From the NCBI GenBank assembly GCA_963710315.1, contig CAVPZW010000009.1:124001-188000 (forward strand): a stretch of DNA of 64,000 bases, read 5' to 3'. The translations under genes and the position numbers were made by a program. The stretch is from Palsa-360 sp963710315. GTDB lineage: Bacteria > Acidobacteriota > Terriglobia > Acidiferrales > UBA7541. Below are positions 52,731-61,949 of the stretch, piece after piece. Numbering within the stretch: position 1 is the first letter of the stretch; each line of letters begins with the position of its first letter. The notes below the pieces were generated by a model that saw only the letters and a program-made list of their open reading frames with translations, was not told the origin of the DNA and did not search any database.

Positions 52731-53999
52731 GACCCACTCCCCTGCGCGCATCACCGGTTCCGAATTCCCTGCCGTTGTAATTCCGTCCACATCGATGTGA
52801 TTCGATCCGATCATCCAGTCGACGTGTATCAGGCTGCTGTTTGCGCCGCGCGATGCCAGCTGTTCCGGCGTGAGGCTGTCGCCATCCTTCAGGCAGGAGC
52901 TGTAGGCCTGGCCCAGCGCGATGTGGCAGGCGGCGTTTTCGTCAAATAGAGTGTTCATGAAGAGCAGGCCGCTCGCCGAAATGGGCGACGAATGCGGCAC
53001 CAGGGAAACTTCGCCGAGCCGCCGCGCCCCTTCGTCCGTTTCGATCATGCGCTGCAACACTTGATTGCCGCGCGCGGCATGCGCCTGCACAATTTTTCCT
53101 GCCCGAAATTCCACGGAAATTTCCTCGATCATGGTGCCCTGATGCGATAGCGGCTTGGTGCTGGTCACCTTTCCTTCCACGCGATCCTTGTGCGGCGTGG
53201 TGAACACTTCCTCGGTTGGCATGTTGGCGATGCAGTAGATTCCGTTTCTGGCCGTGGTGCCTCCACCCAGCCACAAGTGGCCGTCAGAAAGGCCGACGCG
53301 CAGGTCCGTGCCGGGTCCGCGAAAATGCAGGGCCGAATAGCTCTTCTCGTTCAGCCGCTTGCAGCGGGCGTGCAGGGTTGCGTCGTGTTCTTTCCACGAG
53401 GCCACCGGATCGGGTTGATCCGCGCGCGACGCGGCAAAAATGGCCTTCCAAAGTCGCGACACCGCTTCGTCCCGAAGCAGATCGGGGAACACTGCCGCGG
53501 CCCACGCGGGAGTGGCACAGGCAACGATGGTCCAGTTGATCTCATGGCGCGTAATCAACTCCAGCGCCGGGCGATAAGCCTTTGACATGGCGCGATTGGC
53601 GCGGCTCACCTTTTCCGGATCCTCCTTCGACAGTAAGGAAGGATCGTTGCCGGTGACCGCCAACCTGGCAGCGCCGCTTCGGAATGCCTGCGCCATGCCT
53701 TCGTAGAGCCAGGACGCGGCGGCGTCAAAACTGGCGTCCGGAGCATTTCGATAACGCAGCAGAGCCGACTCTTCGTCGGTAAACAATGTGGTGACTAGCT
53801 TGGCGCCTGCCTTATAGGCGTGCTCCGTGATGCGGCGCACCAGCGGGACGGCATCCAGCGTCGCGGTCATCACCAGCTCTTGCCCGGGCGCGAGACCCAA
53901 TCCGGCGTGCACGGCGACTGCCGCCAGACGGTCCAGATTTTTTTCGAATTCAGGTGTCGGGGCAAATTGCTCTTTAGAATGCACAGTAGTCGAGGTCAT
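52728..53999 (-). CDS. M29-family metal-dependent aminopeptidase
   Basis: 423 residues, full-length thermophilic aminopeptidase (AmpS/AmpT/PepS) family. Expected metal ligands are visible: Glu in NMPTEEVFTTPHKDRVEG, Glu in ETDEGARRLGEVSLV, His in ENAACHIALGQAYSSC, and His/Asp in LIHVDWMIGS. It is a cytoplasmic dizinc or dicobalt exopeptidase releasing N-terminal residues. The stop codon is inside a palindrome shared with the convergent bactofilin gene. Confidence 0.9.
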   Translation of the reverse strand: MTSTTVHSKEQFAPTPEFEKNLDRLAAVAVHAGLGLAPGQELVMTATLDAVPLVRRITEHAYKAGAKLVTTLFTDEESALLRYRNAPDASFDAAASWLYEGMAQAFRSGAARLAVTGNDPSLLSKEDPEKVSRANRAMSKAYRPALELITRHEINWTIVACATPAWAAAVFPDLLRDEAVSRLWKAIFAASRADQPDPVASWKEHDATLHARCKRLNEKSYSALHFRGPGTDLRVGLSDGHLWLGGGTTARNGIYCIANMPTEEVFTTPHKDRVEGKVTSTKPLSHQGTMIEEISVEFRAGKIVQAHAARGNQVLQRMIETDEGARRLGEVSLVPHSSPISASGLLFMNTLFDENAACHIALGQAYSSCLKDGDSLTPEQLASRGANSSLIHVDWMIGSNHIDVDGITTAGNSEPVMRAGEWV

Positions 54000-54108
54000 G
54001 TTCCGGATTATGGCGCAAGGCGCGGTTCGTTGACAATGCGAAGAAAGCCGGGACGCGTCGCCAGAAGCACGGGCCTGAAAAATGCGGCGATTTCGGTAAG
54101 GGGAAAGA

Positions 54109-56493
54109 TTAATTTACGGGATGAGCCTTGTAGCCATGTGAAGTGAGGTTCTTCTGCGCTTCCGCCATCTCTTCCCGGCTTGCGTAGGGGCCGACTTGGA
54201 CGCGGTAGGATTGCATCCACAAAAGATTCTTGTGCATGACCATGGCGTGAAACCCGAGTTCCGTCAATTTATCCACGGCGTTATCCGCCCAGGTCTCGTC
54301 CTTGAAAGAGCCTACCTCGATGTACAACTTGGGCGCGTTGCTTTCGCCGACAGCGGCCTTCGGCTGCGTCGCCGCGTTCGTCTGTCCGACGGTCGATTCG
54401 GCCGTCGCGCTTGGTTCGGTGGCATTTGTTACTGCTTCCTGGGCCGCTGATTTTGTGGAGCCATCTGTCGTCAGGCTCTCTGGCTGAGCAGGACTGGCAA
54501 GCGCCTGGACTTGCGTCGTATTCTTTGCGGTCAAGTGCGCTTTCCGGTCGTCTTTGCGAACGGCCGCTTTCGCGGGCTTTGCAATTTGCGCCGTCTTCGG
54601 AGAAGCCTCTGGTGAGGCGGAAAGCTTGGATTCAGGATTTTCAATCGACAATGGCGGATCGAACGTTGGCGTCTTCACGTCGTCGATCTTGATGTTTTCG
54701 TACAGATTGATCTGGCGCGTTTGAGGTGGCACAAATGAATTTCCCGCCTGAGGTTGAACGGGACGCGAACCCAAATCATTTGCCGCTGACGAGTTGGAAT
54801 TATGAACTCCGGCGTCAACCGTCCGCGCACTTACCGGACTGGCCCTCCACCCTCCCACGAACAGAAAGACGGACAATGCCCCGACAAGGCCCGCAAAGCC
54901 AAGTATCGCCTTGGGATCCTCTTGAATTCTGGGCTGCGCGCTCAAGTCTTGCCGCTCCAGCGACGCTTTAGCGACTTCTGCGCCCTGGCGCACACGAGTG
55001 CGAATCTCAAGTTCGGCGCGCGCTACCCATCGGTTGAGGGCCACTTCCCAGGGGCTGATGGGTCTGGCTTTGGCGGCCTTCACCAGGGCAGCCTCGAATG
55101 CGTCGGCGGATTGAAAGCGATTGGCCGCGTCCTTCTGCAGGCACTTCATGATTACCGCGTCAATGGCGCGCGAAAGCTGAGGCACGATTTCACGAGGGCG
55201 CTTTGGATAGTCGCGAATTTGCTTCAAGGCCACGGCGACGGGCGTGTCCCCGGTGAATGCAGGAACGCCTGTGATCATTTCGTAGAGCACCAGCCCCAGC
55301 GCATAGATGTCCGTGCAGGAACTGACCGGTTTCAGTTCCGCCTGCTCGGGCGACATATACGCAGGAGTGCCAACAATCGTCCCGGTCATGGGGCCTTCGC
55401 GCTGAATCAATCGCGCCACGCCGAAATCCATAATCTTCACGTTGCCGGCGCGGTCCAACATAATGTTCGCCGGTTTCAGGTCCCGGTGCACAATTCCCTG
55501 GGCATGGGCTTCGCGCAAACCGGCGCTAATTTGCCGCGCAATATCCAGCGCCTCGTTCAAAGGCAGCGCCCCCGCGCGATACAGCCGGGCCGACAAGGTC
55601 TCGCCCTCGATCAATTCCATGGAAGCGAAGGCCGTGCCATTGGAGCGGCTGAACTCGTGGATTCGGCATACATTCTTGTGCGTAATTTTGCGGGCCAGGC
55701 ACAACTCGCGCTTGAAATTTTCCTGGGCTTCCGGATCGGATGCAATCTCGGGCTTGAGAATCTTCAGGGCCACGATTTCGCCGGTTTCGAGGTCGCGCGC
55801 CTTGTACACAATGCCGATGCCGCCGGCGCCGATCTGAGATAGCACTTCGTATCGCGGCGGAATGTTGGAAGTGGCCGCCAGCCTGTCCTGCACGTCTCGA
55901 TAGGCTTCCGCATCGGTCCAGATCACTTCGAAGATGTCTTCTTTTTCGGTGCGCCCGTCGATGGTCAGCTTGTTCAACCAGCGGCAGTGCAGGTCGCTCT
56001 CTTTCGATACCGCTTCGTACGTTGCGCGGGAAATCAGAATTTGCGCCGGCGCGGTGCGCTTCACGATGCGCGCGGTTACGTTGACCACATCCCCGAACAG
56101 GTCGTTCCCCTTGCGAAAACCAACGCCGGTGTGCACGCCAATGCGAACCTCGGCGCGCTGATTCTCCGGCAACGATAAATTCAGCTTCAGGTATTCGCGC
56201 TCGATCTGCACGGCTGCACGCACGGCCGAGGCGGGATCGGGAAACTCCGCCATGGCCGAGTCGCCGATGGTCTTGATCACTTTTCCGTTGTGCTGCTCGA
56301 TGGCGCGCGCGGCCAGTTCGTCGTGGCGATGGATCATCACCAGGCCGGCCGTATCCCCATTGCGCTCAAAGAAGCTGGTCGAGCCCACCACGTCGGTAAA
56401 CAGGACCGTCAGGGCATTCTTGTGCCTGCGGAGCTGTTCATCGATCTCAGCTCGTGCTTTCAGGAGTGCGTTAACGTCGTCTGCGGAATGCAT
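54109..56493 (-). CDS. Class III cyclase-Ser/Thr kinase-SPOR fusion protein
   Basis: 794 residues. A class III nucleotide cyclase domain (about 20-165) has metal Asp residues D34 (LFTDVVGS) and D78 (TIGDSAMAEF). A Hanks-type kinase (about 215-480) has G-loop IGAGGIGIVY, Lys 244 (VALKIL), HRDLKPAN (336-343), DFG (356-358) and SPEQ. A linker and one membrane helix follow (about 540-560, GFAGLVGALSVFLFVGGW). An Ala/Lys/Thr-rich periplasmic stretch leads to a C-terminal SPOR domain (LYIEVGSFKD...YRVQVGPYAS). SPOR domains bind denuded glycan strands at division sites. All catalytic residues seem present. It is a candidate sensor linking wall state to phosphorylation and perhaps cyclic nucleotide. 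Confidence 0.9.
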   Translation of the reverse strand: MHSADDVNALLKARAEIDEQLRRHKNALTVLFTDVVGSTSFFERNGDTAGLVMIHRHDELAARAIEQHNGKVIKTIGDSAMAEFPDPASAVRAAVQIEREYLKLNLSLPENQRAEVRIGVHTGVGFRKGNDLFGDVVNVTARIVKRTAPAQILISRATYEAVSKESDLHCRWLNKLTIDGRTEKEDIFEVIWTDAEAYRDVQDRLAATSNIPPRYEVLSQIGAGGIGIVYKARDLETGEIVALKILKPEIASDPEAQENFKRELCLARKITHKNVCRIHEFSRSNGTAFASMELIEGETLSARLYRAGALPLNEALDIARQISAGLREAHAQGIVHRDLKPANIMLDRAGNVKIMDFGVARLIQREGPMTGTIVGTPAYMSPEQAELKPVSSCTDIYALGLVLYEMITGVPAFTGDTPVAVALKQIRDYPKRPREIVPQLSRAIDAVIMKCLQKDAANRFQSADAFEAALVKAAKARPISPWEVALNRWVARAELEIRTRVRQGAEVAKASLERQDLSAQPRIQEDPKAILGFAGLVGALSVFLFVGGWRASPVSARTVDAGVHNSNSSAANDLGSRPVQPQAGNSFVPPQTRQINLYENIKIDDVKTPTFDPPLSIENPESKLSASPEASPKTAQIAKPAKAAVRKDDRKAHLTAKNTTQVQALASPAQPESLTTDGSTKSAAQEAVTNATEPSATAESTVGQTNAATQPKAAVGESNAPKLYIEVGSFKDETWADNAVDKLTELGFHAMVMHKNLLWMQSYRVQVGPYASREEMAEAQKNLTSHGYKAHPVN

Positions 56494-56771
56494 AAATTAG
56501 GAACAGAGCAAGTGTGCTGCAAGGGGGGAGGCATGCCAATGGCTCGGGAGTAACAAACCGATAGTACGTCTGTACCTTGGGAAGTTTAGTTCCATTCATC
56601 CGGGCGTGTGTAACCCAATGATTCTTATGGAATTTGTAAGGTCTGCTGACTTAACAGGCCAACGATGGTACTAATCGCCCCGGGGATTCTTGGTTCTGAT
56701 CCAGTAGCCTCATGCCATATTCCCTGCCAACACCCTGGGACAACAGCCAAATCGGCTGGTAGGATTCATCA

Positions 56772-56969
56772 GTGGACTACGACTCAAAATGCCCGGTAAC
56801 GGGCAAGCGCAAGTACGACACCGAGGGCGAAGCCTTGTCCACAGCCGCGCATCAAATTTCCACCAACGATGCGCCAAAACAGCTGCGCGCCTATATCTGC
56901 GTCTACTGCGAGTCCTGGCACCTGACCAAGGACGCTGGGAAAAACGAGAAGAAACGAAGGGGCAGGTGA
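56772..56969 (+). CDS. Small zinc-ribbon-like protein
   Basis: 65 residues from a GTG start. Cysteine/histidine spacing KCPVTGKRKY...YICVYCESWHLT resembles short conserved bacterial proteins that read C-P-x-T-G-K...Y-x-C-x-x-C-x-x-W-H-L-T. It probably binds one zinc ion. The basic tail (KKRRGR) could touch nucleic acid. No clear ribosome site is seen. Confidence 0.6.
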   Translation: MDYDSKCPVTGKRKYDTEGEALSTAAHQISTNDAPKQLRAYICVYCESWHLTKDAGKNEKKRRGR

Positions 56970-56984
56970 TCTGCCTTGTTTTTC

Positions 56985-57059
56985 GTGGCATAGGCTTGAG
57001 CCTGTGGGGTTGAGTCCTTGGTATGACTAAAACCCACAGGCATCTGAAGCCTATGTCAC
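56985..57059. repeat. Family 1 palindrome, degenerate copy
   Basis: Arms GTGGCATAGGCTTGAGCCTG (56985) and CAGGCATCTGAAGCCTATGTCAC (ending 57059) with spacer TGAGTCCTTGGTATGACTAA. It is a diverged relative of the GCGGGCTTCAGCCTGCGG elements, with a 3-base insertion in the right arm. Confidence 0.7.
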
Positions 57060-57209
57060 ACAAGCGGATCTCTTCGGAAATCCGGTAATGAGGGCGTGTT
57101 CGCAGAGCAATGGACGTACGCGGGTCGCACATGCCAACACAAAAAGAAGGCCGGATCGCGATTTGCGTCCGGCCCTCTTCCGATTTTTGCGACGAAATAT
57201 CGGTTTTAA

Positions 57210-60200
57210 CTAGAACGTCAGTCTCAAACCGATCTGTATGGAGCGAGGTCCGCCGCTGCCTACCGTGGCGTTGGCGATGCCTACGTCCGGTGTTTGCCGG
57301 GAAGAGGCAAACGATCCGGTGACGGAGGGGTTGCCGGAATTGGTGTAGTAGTCCGTCTGGTTGAGAACGTTGAAGGCCTCGAAGCGGAATTGCCCGGTGA
57401 GCCGTTCCGTGAAGCGCACTTCTTTCGAAACGGACAAATCCCACTCGTGGAACGGCTCGCCACGGAACATGTAGCGCGACTCGTTGCCAAATGTTCCGAA
57501 AGCGGGGGCAAGCATGACTGAGCTGCCATTGGCGAAGCAGCCGAATTTGTAAAGTGAGGCCTGGTATCCGCCAGTGGGACCTACCACGGACGGCATCGTA
57601 CCGTTGGTCCAAAGTGTGCCGCTTCCCCAAGTCGAAAATGGCTGCGTGTAGCCTGAGTCCAGGGTTGCGGCCTGGGTCAGGCAAGCGGCGTTGTTGATAG
57701 CGTAGGCTGGGTCAGTTGCGTGATTAGGATCATTTGCCGGAGGCTTTCCGGGCAAGAAAAAGGCAACTCCGGCGGCTTTTTGATCGCTAAATGCGCTGGG
57801 GCTGCCATAAAAATTCCAACGGTCCTGCAACTCGCCCGTGCCGCTGATATTGTTTTTGGTGTCCGCCACGTTCCAGGGCAACGCGGTTTGCACTTTCACG
57901 ATGGAGTTGATGCCCCAACCCTCGAGCATCTGGCCATAACCTTTCTTGCCCGGCAACGTGTAAGTGAACGACCAGGTCAAGCTGTGCCGAACGTCGGTCA
58001 GGCAATTGCCATAATCGGCCCGGGGGTTGAAAACGTCCGAGGGAAGAGCTGCGCCATTCCAATCGCCCGACCCCATCTCAAGGCAATGCGAGTATACGTA
58101 GCCCAACACGTAATTCATGCCGTGCCAGGGCCTCTGAGTCAGCGTAACCTGCAAGGCGTTGTAGTTGCTGGCGTCCAAATTCTGGAGTTCGTTGATGTCG
58201 GAAAGATAGGGGAACTTGCTGAAGTACGGCCTGCTCAGGTTCTGGCAGACCTGGCTGGCGGAACTCGCCGGCCCAGCACCAGGGGCGCACGCCGCAGCCG
58301 CGCCCGTCAAGCCGTTATAGGTCTCCCATCCGGAACCCGGCGCCGGTGCGTTGGCATCGTTCATGCCGATCAGACCGACTCCGTGGCTGCCGACGTAGGC
58401 GAGCTGCAAGGAAAGATTGTTGGTGAAGGCGTGCTGAAGGCTGAAGTTCCAAGCCGGCGCGTAGGGCCTGCGCAGATTGGGATCCACGGCCAGGATCGGG
58501 CAAGGATTGTTGTTGGGCTTGGCGTTGGTCGGCGTATTGCAGGCAAGCTGAGTTGGCGAGACAGAGGGAAAGACGGGTCCGGTTGTGTTCCAGCTAATCT
58601 GCGCCGGTTGAAAGGTGAGAACCGCCGTTTCCATATTGCCCGGACCCGGAACTGTCGTCGTGCCGTTATTCAGGAATGCCCCGGTGGGAGTGGTGTTCAG
58701 GCCGGTTGTGACCGGGCTGGTTCCCTGCTGGGAGATAAATACGTTGAAACCTTCCAGCACGTAAATGATATTGAAGCCGCCACGCAACACCCACTTGGAG
58801 TTGCCTCCGATGTCCCAGGCGAATCCGATGCGCGGCGAGAAATTGTTCCATGCGGGGTAAAGACTCTTGGTCTGGCCTATTTGCACCAGTCCAGTAGGAG
58901 TGTTCGGATTGAAGTTAGCCAGCTGATTGTTGGATTCCTGAATGGGCGTGACGCGCTCGTAGCGCACGCCCAGATTCACCGTGAATTTGGGGGTCATGCG
59001 CCAGTCGTCCTGCGCAAAGAGCGAATAGCCCTTGTCCGACACGTGAACGTCCGGCGTGCCAACCAGTTCCGAAGGAAGCGTCGTGCCGGAGATTGTTCCC
59101 AGCAGGAACTCTTGCAGCCCGGTACACGGCGTACTCAAGCATGGTCCATTAGCACCGTTGGCGAAGGTGATGGTACCGCGCGAGGCGCTAAAGGTTCCTT
59201 CCTTGGTGCTCATGTGGCGCGCTTCGCCGCCGAACTTGAAGGCATGGTTGCCGCGAATATAAGAGAAGGCGTCATTAAGTTGAATGGTATAGTCCGGCCC
59301 CTGGATTTTGGGGAAGCTAGTGCAGCAACCCGTGGCGGTGAAACCTTGAATGGTGATGGGCGGCATACCGCAATTGGCGGGCTGGCCGGTCTGGGGAATA
59401 ATTGTGGATTGCGTGCCCCAGTTGATGCCGGTTTCACCTGCGGGCTGCCCGATGTTGCTGCAATCGCCCGGGTAGCTGGGCTGGAAGAAGCGGTTCACGC
59501 CGAAGTGGGCCTCGTTCACCACGCTGGAACTGGCCAGCCACATCCAGTGCGCCCCGATGATCATGGACTTGGCATGGGACGTGATGTCCCAATAAGGCTG
59601 TGCGGGAGCGCCCTGAAATCCCAATCCATCGAAATTTCCCATGAAGTATTCGCCGCTGATGGTCTGCTTGTCATTCAGATGGTAATCGACTTTGGCAAGC
59701 CCGTTTGTGACGGTGTCGTTCCCGATCGGTGTTACCGGGTCGGCGCCGTTAGCAATCGCAGCGGTTTGGAAAATACCGGTGTACGGAGCGGTAACGGCAC
59801 AAGAACCAGGCGTTCCGCCATAGGTCAGGCCCGAAAGTTTGAGGCTAAGTGCATTGGGGGCCGATGTCAGCGCGTTGCACGCATTGAGCAGGCTGTAAGT
59901 TTGCTGGGTCGTCGTATTACTTGTGAGCGACGATATGTTGGCGGCAGTCGGCAAACTGTCCGCCGAGGACGGAGCGCTGATATGGTTAAACTGCCCTTCG
60001 TAACCCAGAAAAAAGAACAGCTTGTCCTTCACGATGGGGCCGCCCACGGTTGCGCCATAGGTCTCGATAGCCGTTTGCTGCTTGGCACCTCCCGCCGGGA
60101 TGAAGGAGTTTGTGGCGTCCATTGCGGAGTCCCGCCCGAAAGCGTTAGCCGTGCCGTGAATGCCATTGGTCCCGGACTTCAATCCGACGTTTACGATGGC

Positions 60201-60926
60201 GCCGGGCTTCCAGCCATATTCCGCCGTTGGATTCTGCTCGGTATTGAACTCCTGGATAGCGTCAACCGGCAGGATCGAAGTCGCATCGCCAAAGACGGGG
60301 GAGGAGTTCAGCACGCTCTGGGACGAAAAACTTTCGACCGTATCGATGCCGTTCAGAATGTATACGTTATGCTCGGCGCGCATGCCGTTGGAGCTTTGGC
60401 TCCATTTGCCGCTGCCTGGCTGAACATAGAGACCGGGTTGAAGGTCCAGCAAGCGGTTGAAATTTCGCCCGTTGAGAGGCAGGTCGCTGATGAGGTCGTT
60501 GTTGAGCGCGCCACCCAGCACTGCGTTGGTGGTTTGAATCTGCGGAATTTCCTCGGTGACGGTAATCGTCTGTGACTGCTCGCCCGGTGACAGGGAAAGG
60601 TCAACGCGAAGCTGCGTTCCGACCTCGATCAAAATATTTTGCCGTTCGAACGACTGAAAGCCTTTGAACTCGGCCCTCACCGTATAGGTGCCGGGAGTCA
60701 GGTTGGGCGCGCTGTACTGGCCGGACTCGCTTGTGGACAGCGTTCTGGTCACGCCTCTTTGCGTATCGAGAACAGTGACCGTGGCGCCTGCAAGTGCGCC
60801 TCCGGACTTGTCCGTGATGGCTCCAACAATGCTGCCCACGTCTCCACCCTGCGCAAAGGCGGACACACACACGAATAGCAGTGCCAACACGCTCAACAAA
60901 CGGGAAATCGCGGAGACTGCTCTCAT
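57210..60926 (-). CDS. Oar-type TonB-dependent receptor with carboxypeptidase-regulatory-like domain
   Basis: About 1,238 residues. A signal peptide (about 1-25, to SAFAQ) is followed by a CarboxypepD_reg-like domain (about 30-110, GAITDKSGGALAGATVTVLD, GTYTVRAEFKGF), the plug (LNNDLISDLPLNGRNFNRLL, KSGTNGIHGTANAFGRD) and a long barrel ending GLRLTF with the terminal Phe. This arrangement is strongly expanded in Acidobacteriota and is linked to uptake of plant or microbial glycans. I start at ATG 60926, which has GGGGG 6 bases upstream, rather than ATG 60938. A promoter candidate lies about 110 bases upstream. Confidence 0.92.
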   Translation of the reverse strand: MRAVSAISRLLSVLALLFVCVSAFAQGGDVGSIVGAITDKSGGALAGATVTVLDTQRGVTRTLSTSESGQYSAPNLTPGTYTVRAEFKGFQSFERQNILIEVGTQLRVDLSLSPGEQSQTITVTEEIPQIQTTNAVLGGALNNDLISDLPLNGRNFNRLLDLQPGLYVQPGSGKWSQSSNGMRAEHNVYILNGIDTVESFSSQSVLNSSPVFGDATSILPVDAIQEFNTEQNPTAEYGWKPGAIVNVGLKSGTNGIHGTANAFGRDSAMDATNSFIPAGGAKQQTAIETYGATVGGPIVKDKLFFFLGYEGQFNHISAPSSADSLPTAANISSLTSNTTTQQTYSLLNACNALTSAPNALSLKLSGLTYGGTPGSCAVTAPYTGIFQTAAIANGADPVTPIGNDTVTNGLAKVDYHLNDKQTISGEYFMGNFDGLGFQGAPAQPYWDITSHAKSMIIGAHWMWLASSSVVNEAHFGVNRFFQPSYPGDCSNIGQPAGETGINWGTQSTIIPQTGQPANCGMPPITIQGFTATGCCTSFPKIQGPDYTIQLNDAFSYIRGNHAFKFGGEARHMSTKEGTFSASRGTITFANGANGPCLSTPCTGLQEFLLGTISGTTLPSELVGTPDVHVSDKGYSLFAQDDWRMTPKFTVNLGVRYERVTPIQESNNQLANFNPNTPTGLVQIGQTKSLYPAWNNFSPRIGFAWDIGGNSKWVLRGGFNIIYVLEGFNVFISQQGTSPVTTGLNTTPTGAFLNNGTTTVPGPGNMETAVLTFQPAQISWNTTGPVFPSVSPTQLACNTPTNAKPNNNPCPILAVDPNLRRPYAPAWNFSLQHAFTNNLSLQLAYVGSHGVGLIGMNDANAPAPGSGWETYNGLTGAAAACAPGAGPASSASQVCQNLSRPYFSKFPYLSDINELQNLDASNYNALQVTLTQRPWHGMNYVLGYVYSHCLEMGSGDWNGAALPSDVFNPRADYGNCLTDVRHSLTWSFTYTLPGKKGYGQMLEGWGINSIVKVQTALPWNVADTKNNISGTGELQDRWNFYGSPSAFSDQKAAGVAFFLPGKPPANDPNHATDPAYAINNAACLTQAATLDSGYTQPFSTWGSGTLWTNGTMPSVVGPTGGYQASLYKFGCFANGSSVMLAPAFGTFGNESRYMFRGEPFHEWDLSVSKEVRFTERLTGQFRFEAFNVLNQTDYYTNSGNPSVTGSFASSRQTPDVGIANATVGSGGPRSIQIGLRLTF

Positions 60927-61035
60927 AGATACCCCCATTACTCAATTATGAATTTGATCAGCAGGACGGAATTCACATCCCCAAATTCCATCCCAAACAT
61001 ATGGCCTGAGCCTACTCGGAAAACAATGGGCACCT

Positions 61036-61062
61036 TTTATAGCAGGGTTACTGTAGAGTCAA
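61036..61062 (-). promoter_or_regulatory. Candidate sigma-70-type promoter of the TonB receptor gene
   Basis: On the minus strand TTGACT (61057-61062) and TATAAA (61036-61041), spacer 15 bases (one or two shorter than ideal). It lies 110-136 bases before the receptor start. Confidence 0.4.
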
Positions 61063-61169
61063 GAGAAAACGCACCGGAGGCGCTGCTTGGGGATGTGTCG
61101 CCTCCCGCCTAATTTTGATTTTGAGACGTTCAATGCACTCGATATAGAAAAGCGGGCTGGATTAATTCG

Positions 61170-61949
61170 CTACGTTCCTGTCCATTTGGGCTTGCGCTTG
61201 TTCAGGAAGGCGTCCATGCCTTCCTGAAAATCGTGGCTCATGTAGCAGCTGAGAATCATGCTGCCATCTTCTTCGGGGGTCATTTTCTCCTTGATGCGGC
61301 GCAGGGCTTCCTTGGTGACGCGCAGGGTGAGCGGCGCGCGGGAGGCGATAGTGCGCGCGAGTTCGTCGGCGCGAGTTTGCAGCGCGGCGTAATCGGGAAG
61401 CACTTCGCTCAGGAGTCCGATGGCCTTCGCTTCGGCGGCCTCCACCAGGCGGCCCGTGAAGATAATGTCCTTCACGCGCGCTTGCCCCAAGAGCGCCACC
61501 AGCCTCACGTAGTTGGCCATCGACAAACAATTGCCGAGGGTGCGCGCGATGGGCACGCCGAAACGTGCGTTGGCCGCGCCGATGCGAATATCGCAGCAGG
61601 CGGCGATGGTGCTGCCTCCGCCGGTGCAGGCCCCGGCAATGGCGGCGATGGTCGGCTTCGGGATTCGCTCCAGGCCGTCGAGCAAGCCGTTGATGCGCAC
61701 TTCGTAGTCCAGGGCGTCCTGCGCGCTGGACCATTTCCTGAACTCGGCAATATCGGTTCCCGCCGCGAACGCCGTTTCATCCACGCCGGTGAACAGCAAG
61801 ACCTTGACGGACGGATCGGCGGACGCAGCCTTGCAGATTTCCGCCAGCCGCTCGTACATGCCAAAGTTGAACGCATTTCGGGCTTCGGGGCGATTGAACG
61901 TGATGCGGCCCACGCCGTCGTTCAGTTCATACAAAACTTCCTGGCTCAT
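61170..61949 (-). CDS. Crotonase-family protein without the two hydratase glutamates
   Basis: 259 residues, enoyl-CoA hydratase/isomerase fold. The CoA-binding and oxyanion-hole motifs AAGTDIAEF and IAGACTGGGSTIAACCDIRI are present. Compared with classic hydratase, the first catalytic Glu (GGGCE) is Thr 114 and the second (PE in FGxPE) is Ile 134 (FGVPIARTLG). It is therefore unlikely to be a standard hydratase. A decarboxylase, thioesterase, lyase or isomerase activity is more likely. Its ATG overlaps the stop of the CoA-transferase gene (ATGA at 61946-61949), so the two work on the same CoA ester. Confidence 0.87.
   Translation of the reverse strand: MSQEVLYELNDGVGRITFNRPEARNAFNFGMYERLAEICKAASADPSVKVLLFTGVDETAFAAGTDIAEFRKWSSAQDALDYEVRINGLLDGLERIPKPTIAAIAGACTGGGSTIAACCDIRIGAANARFGVPIARTLGNCLSMANYVRLVALLGQARVKDIIFTGRLVEAAEAKAIGLLSEVLPDYAALQTRADELARTIASRAPLTLRVTKEALRRIKEKMTPEEDGSMILSCYMSHDFQEGMDAFLNKRKPKWTGT

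Noticed and set aside
54802..55842. Open frame of 346 codons on the plus strand
   Set aside because: Antisense to the kinase part of the cyclase-kinase-SPOR gene.
57720..60575. Open frame of 951 codons on the plus strand
   Set aside because: It lies entirely antisense to the TonB receptor, whose domains and motifs are clear; long antisense frames are common in GC-rich DNA and this one shows no domain.
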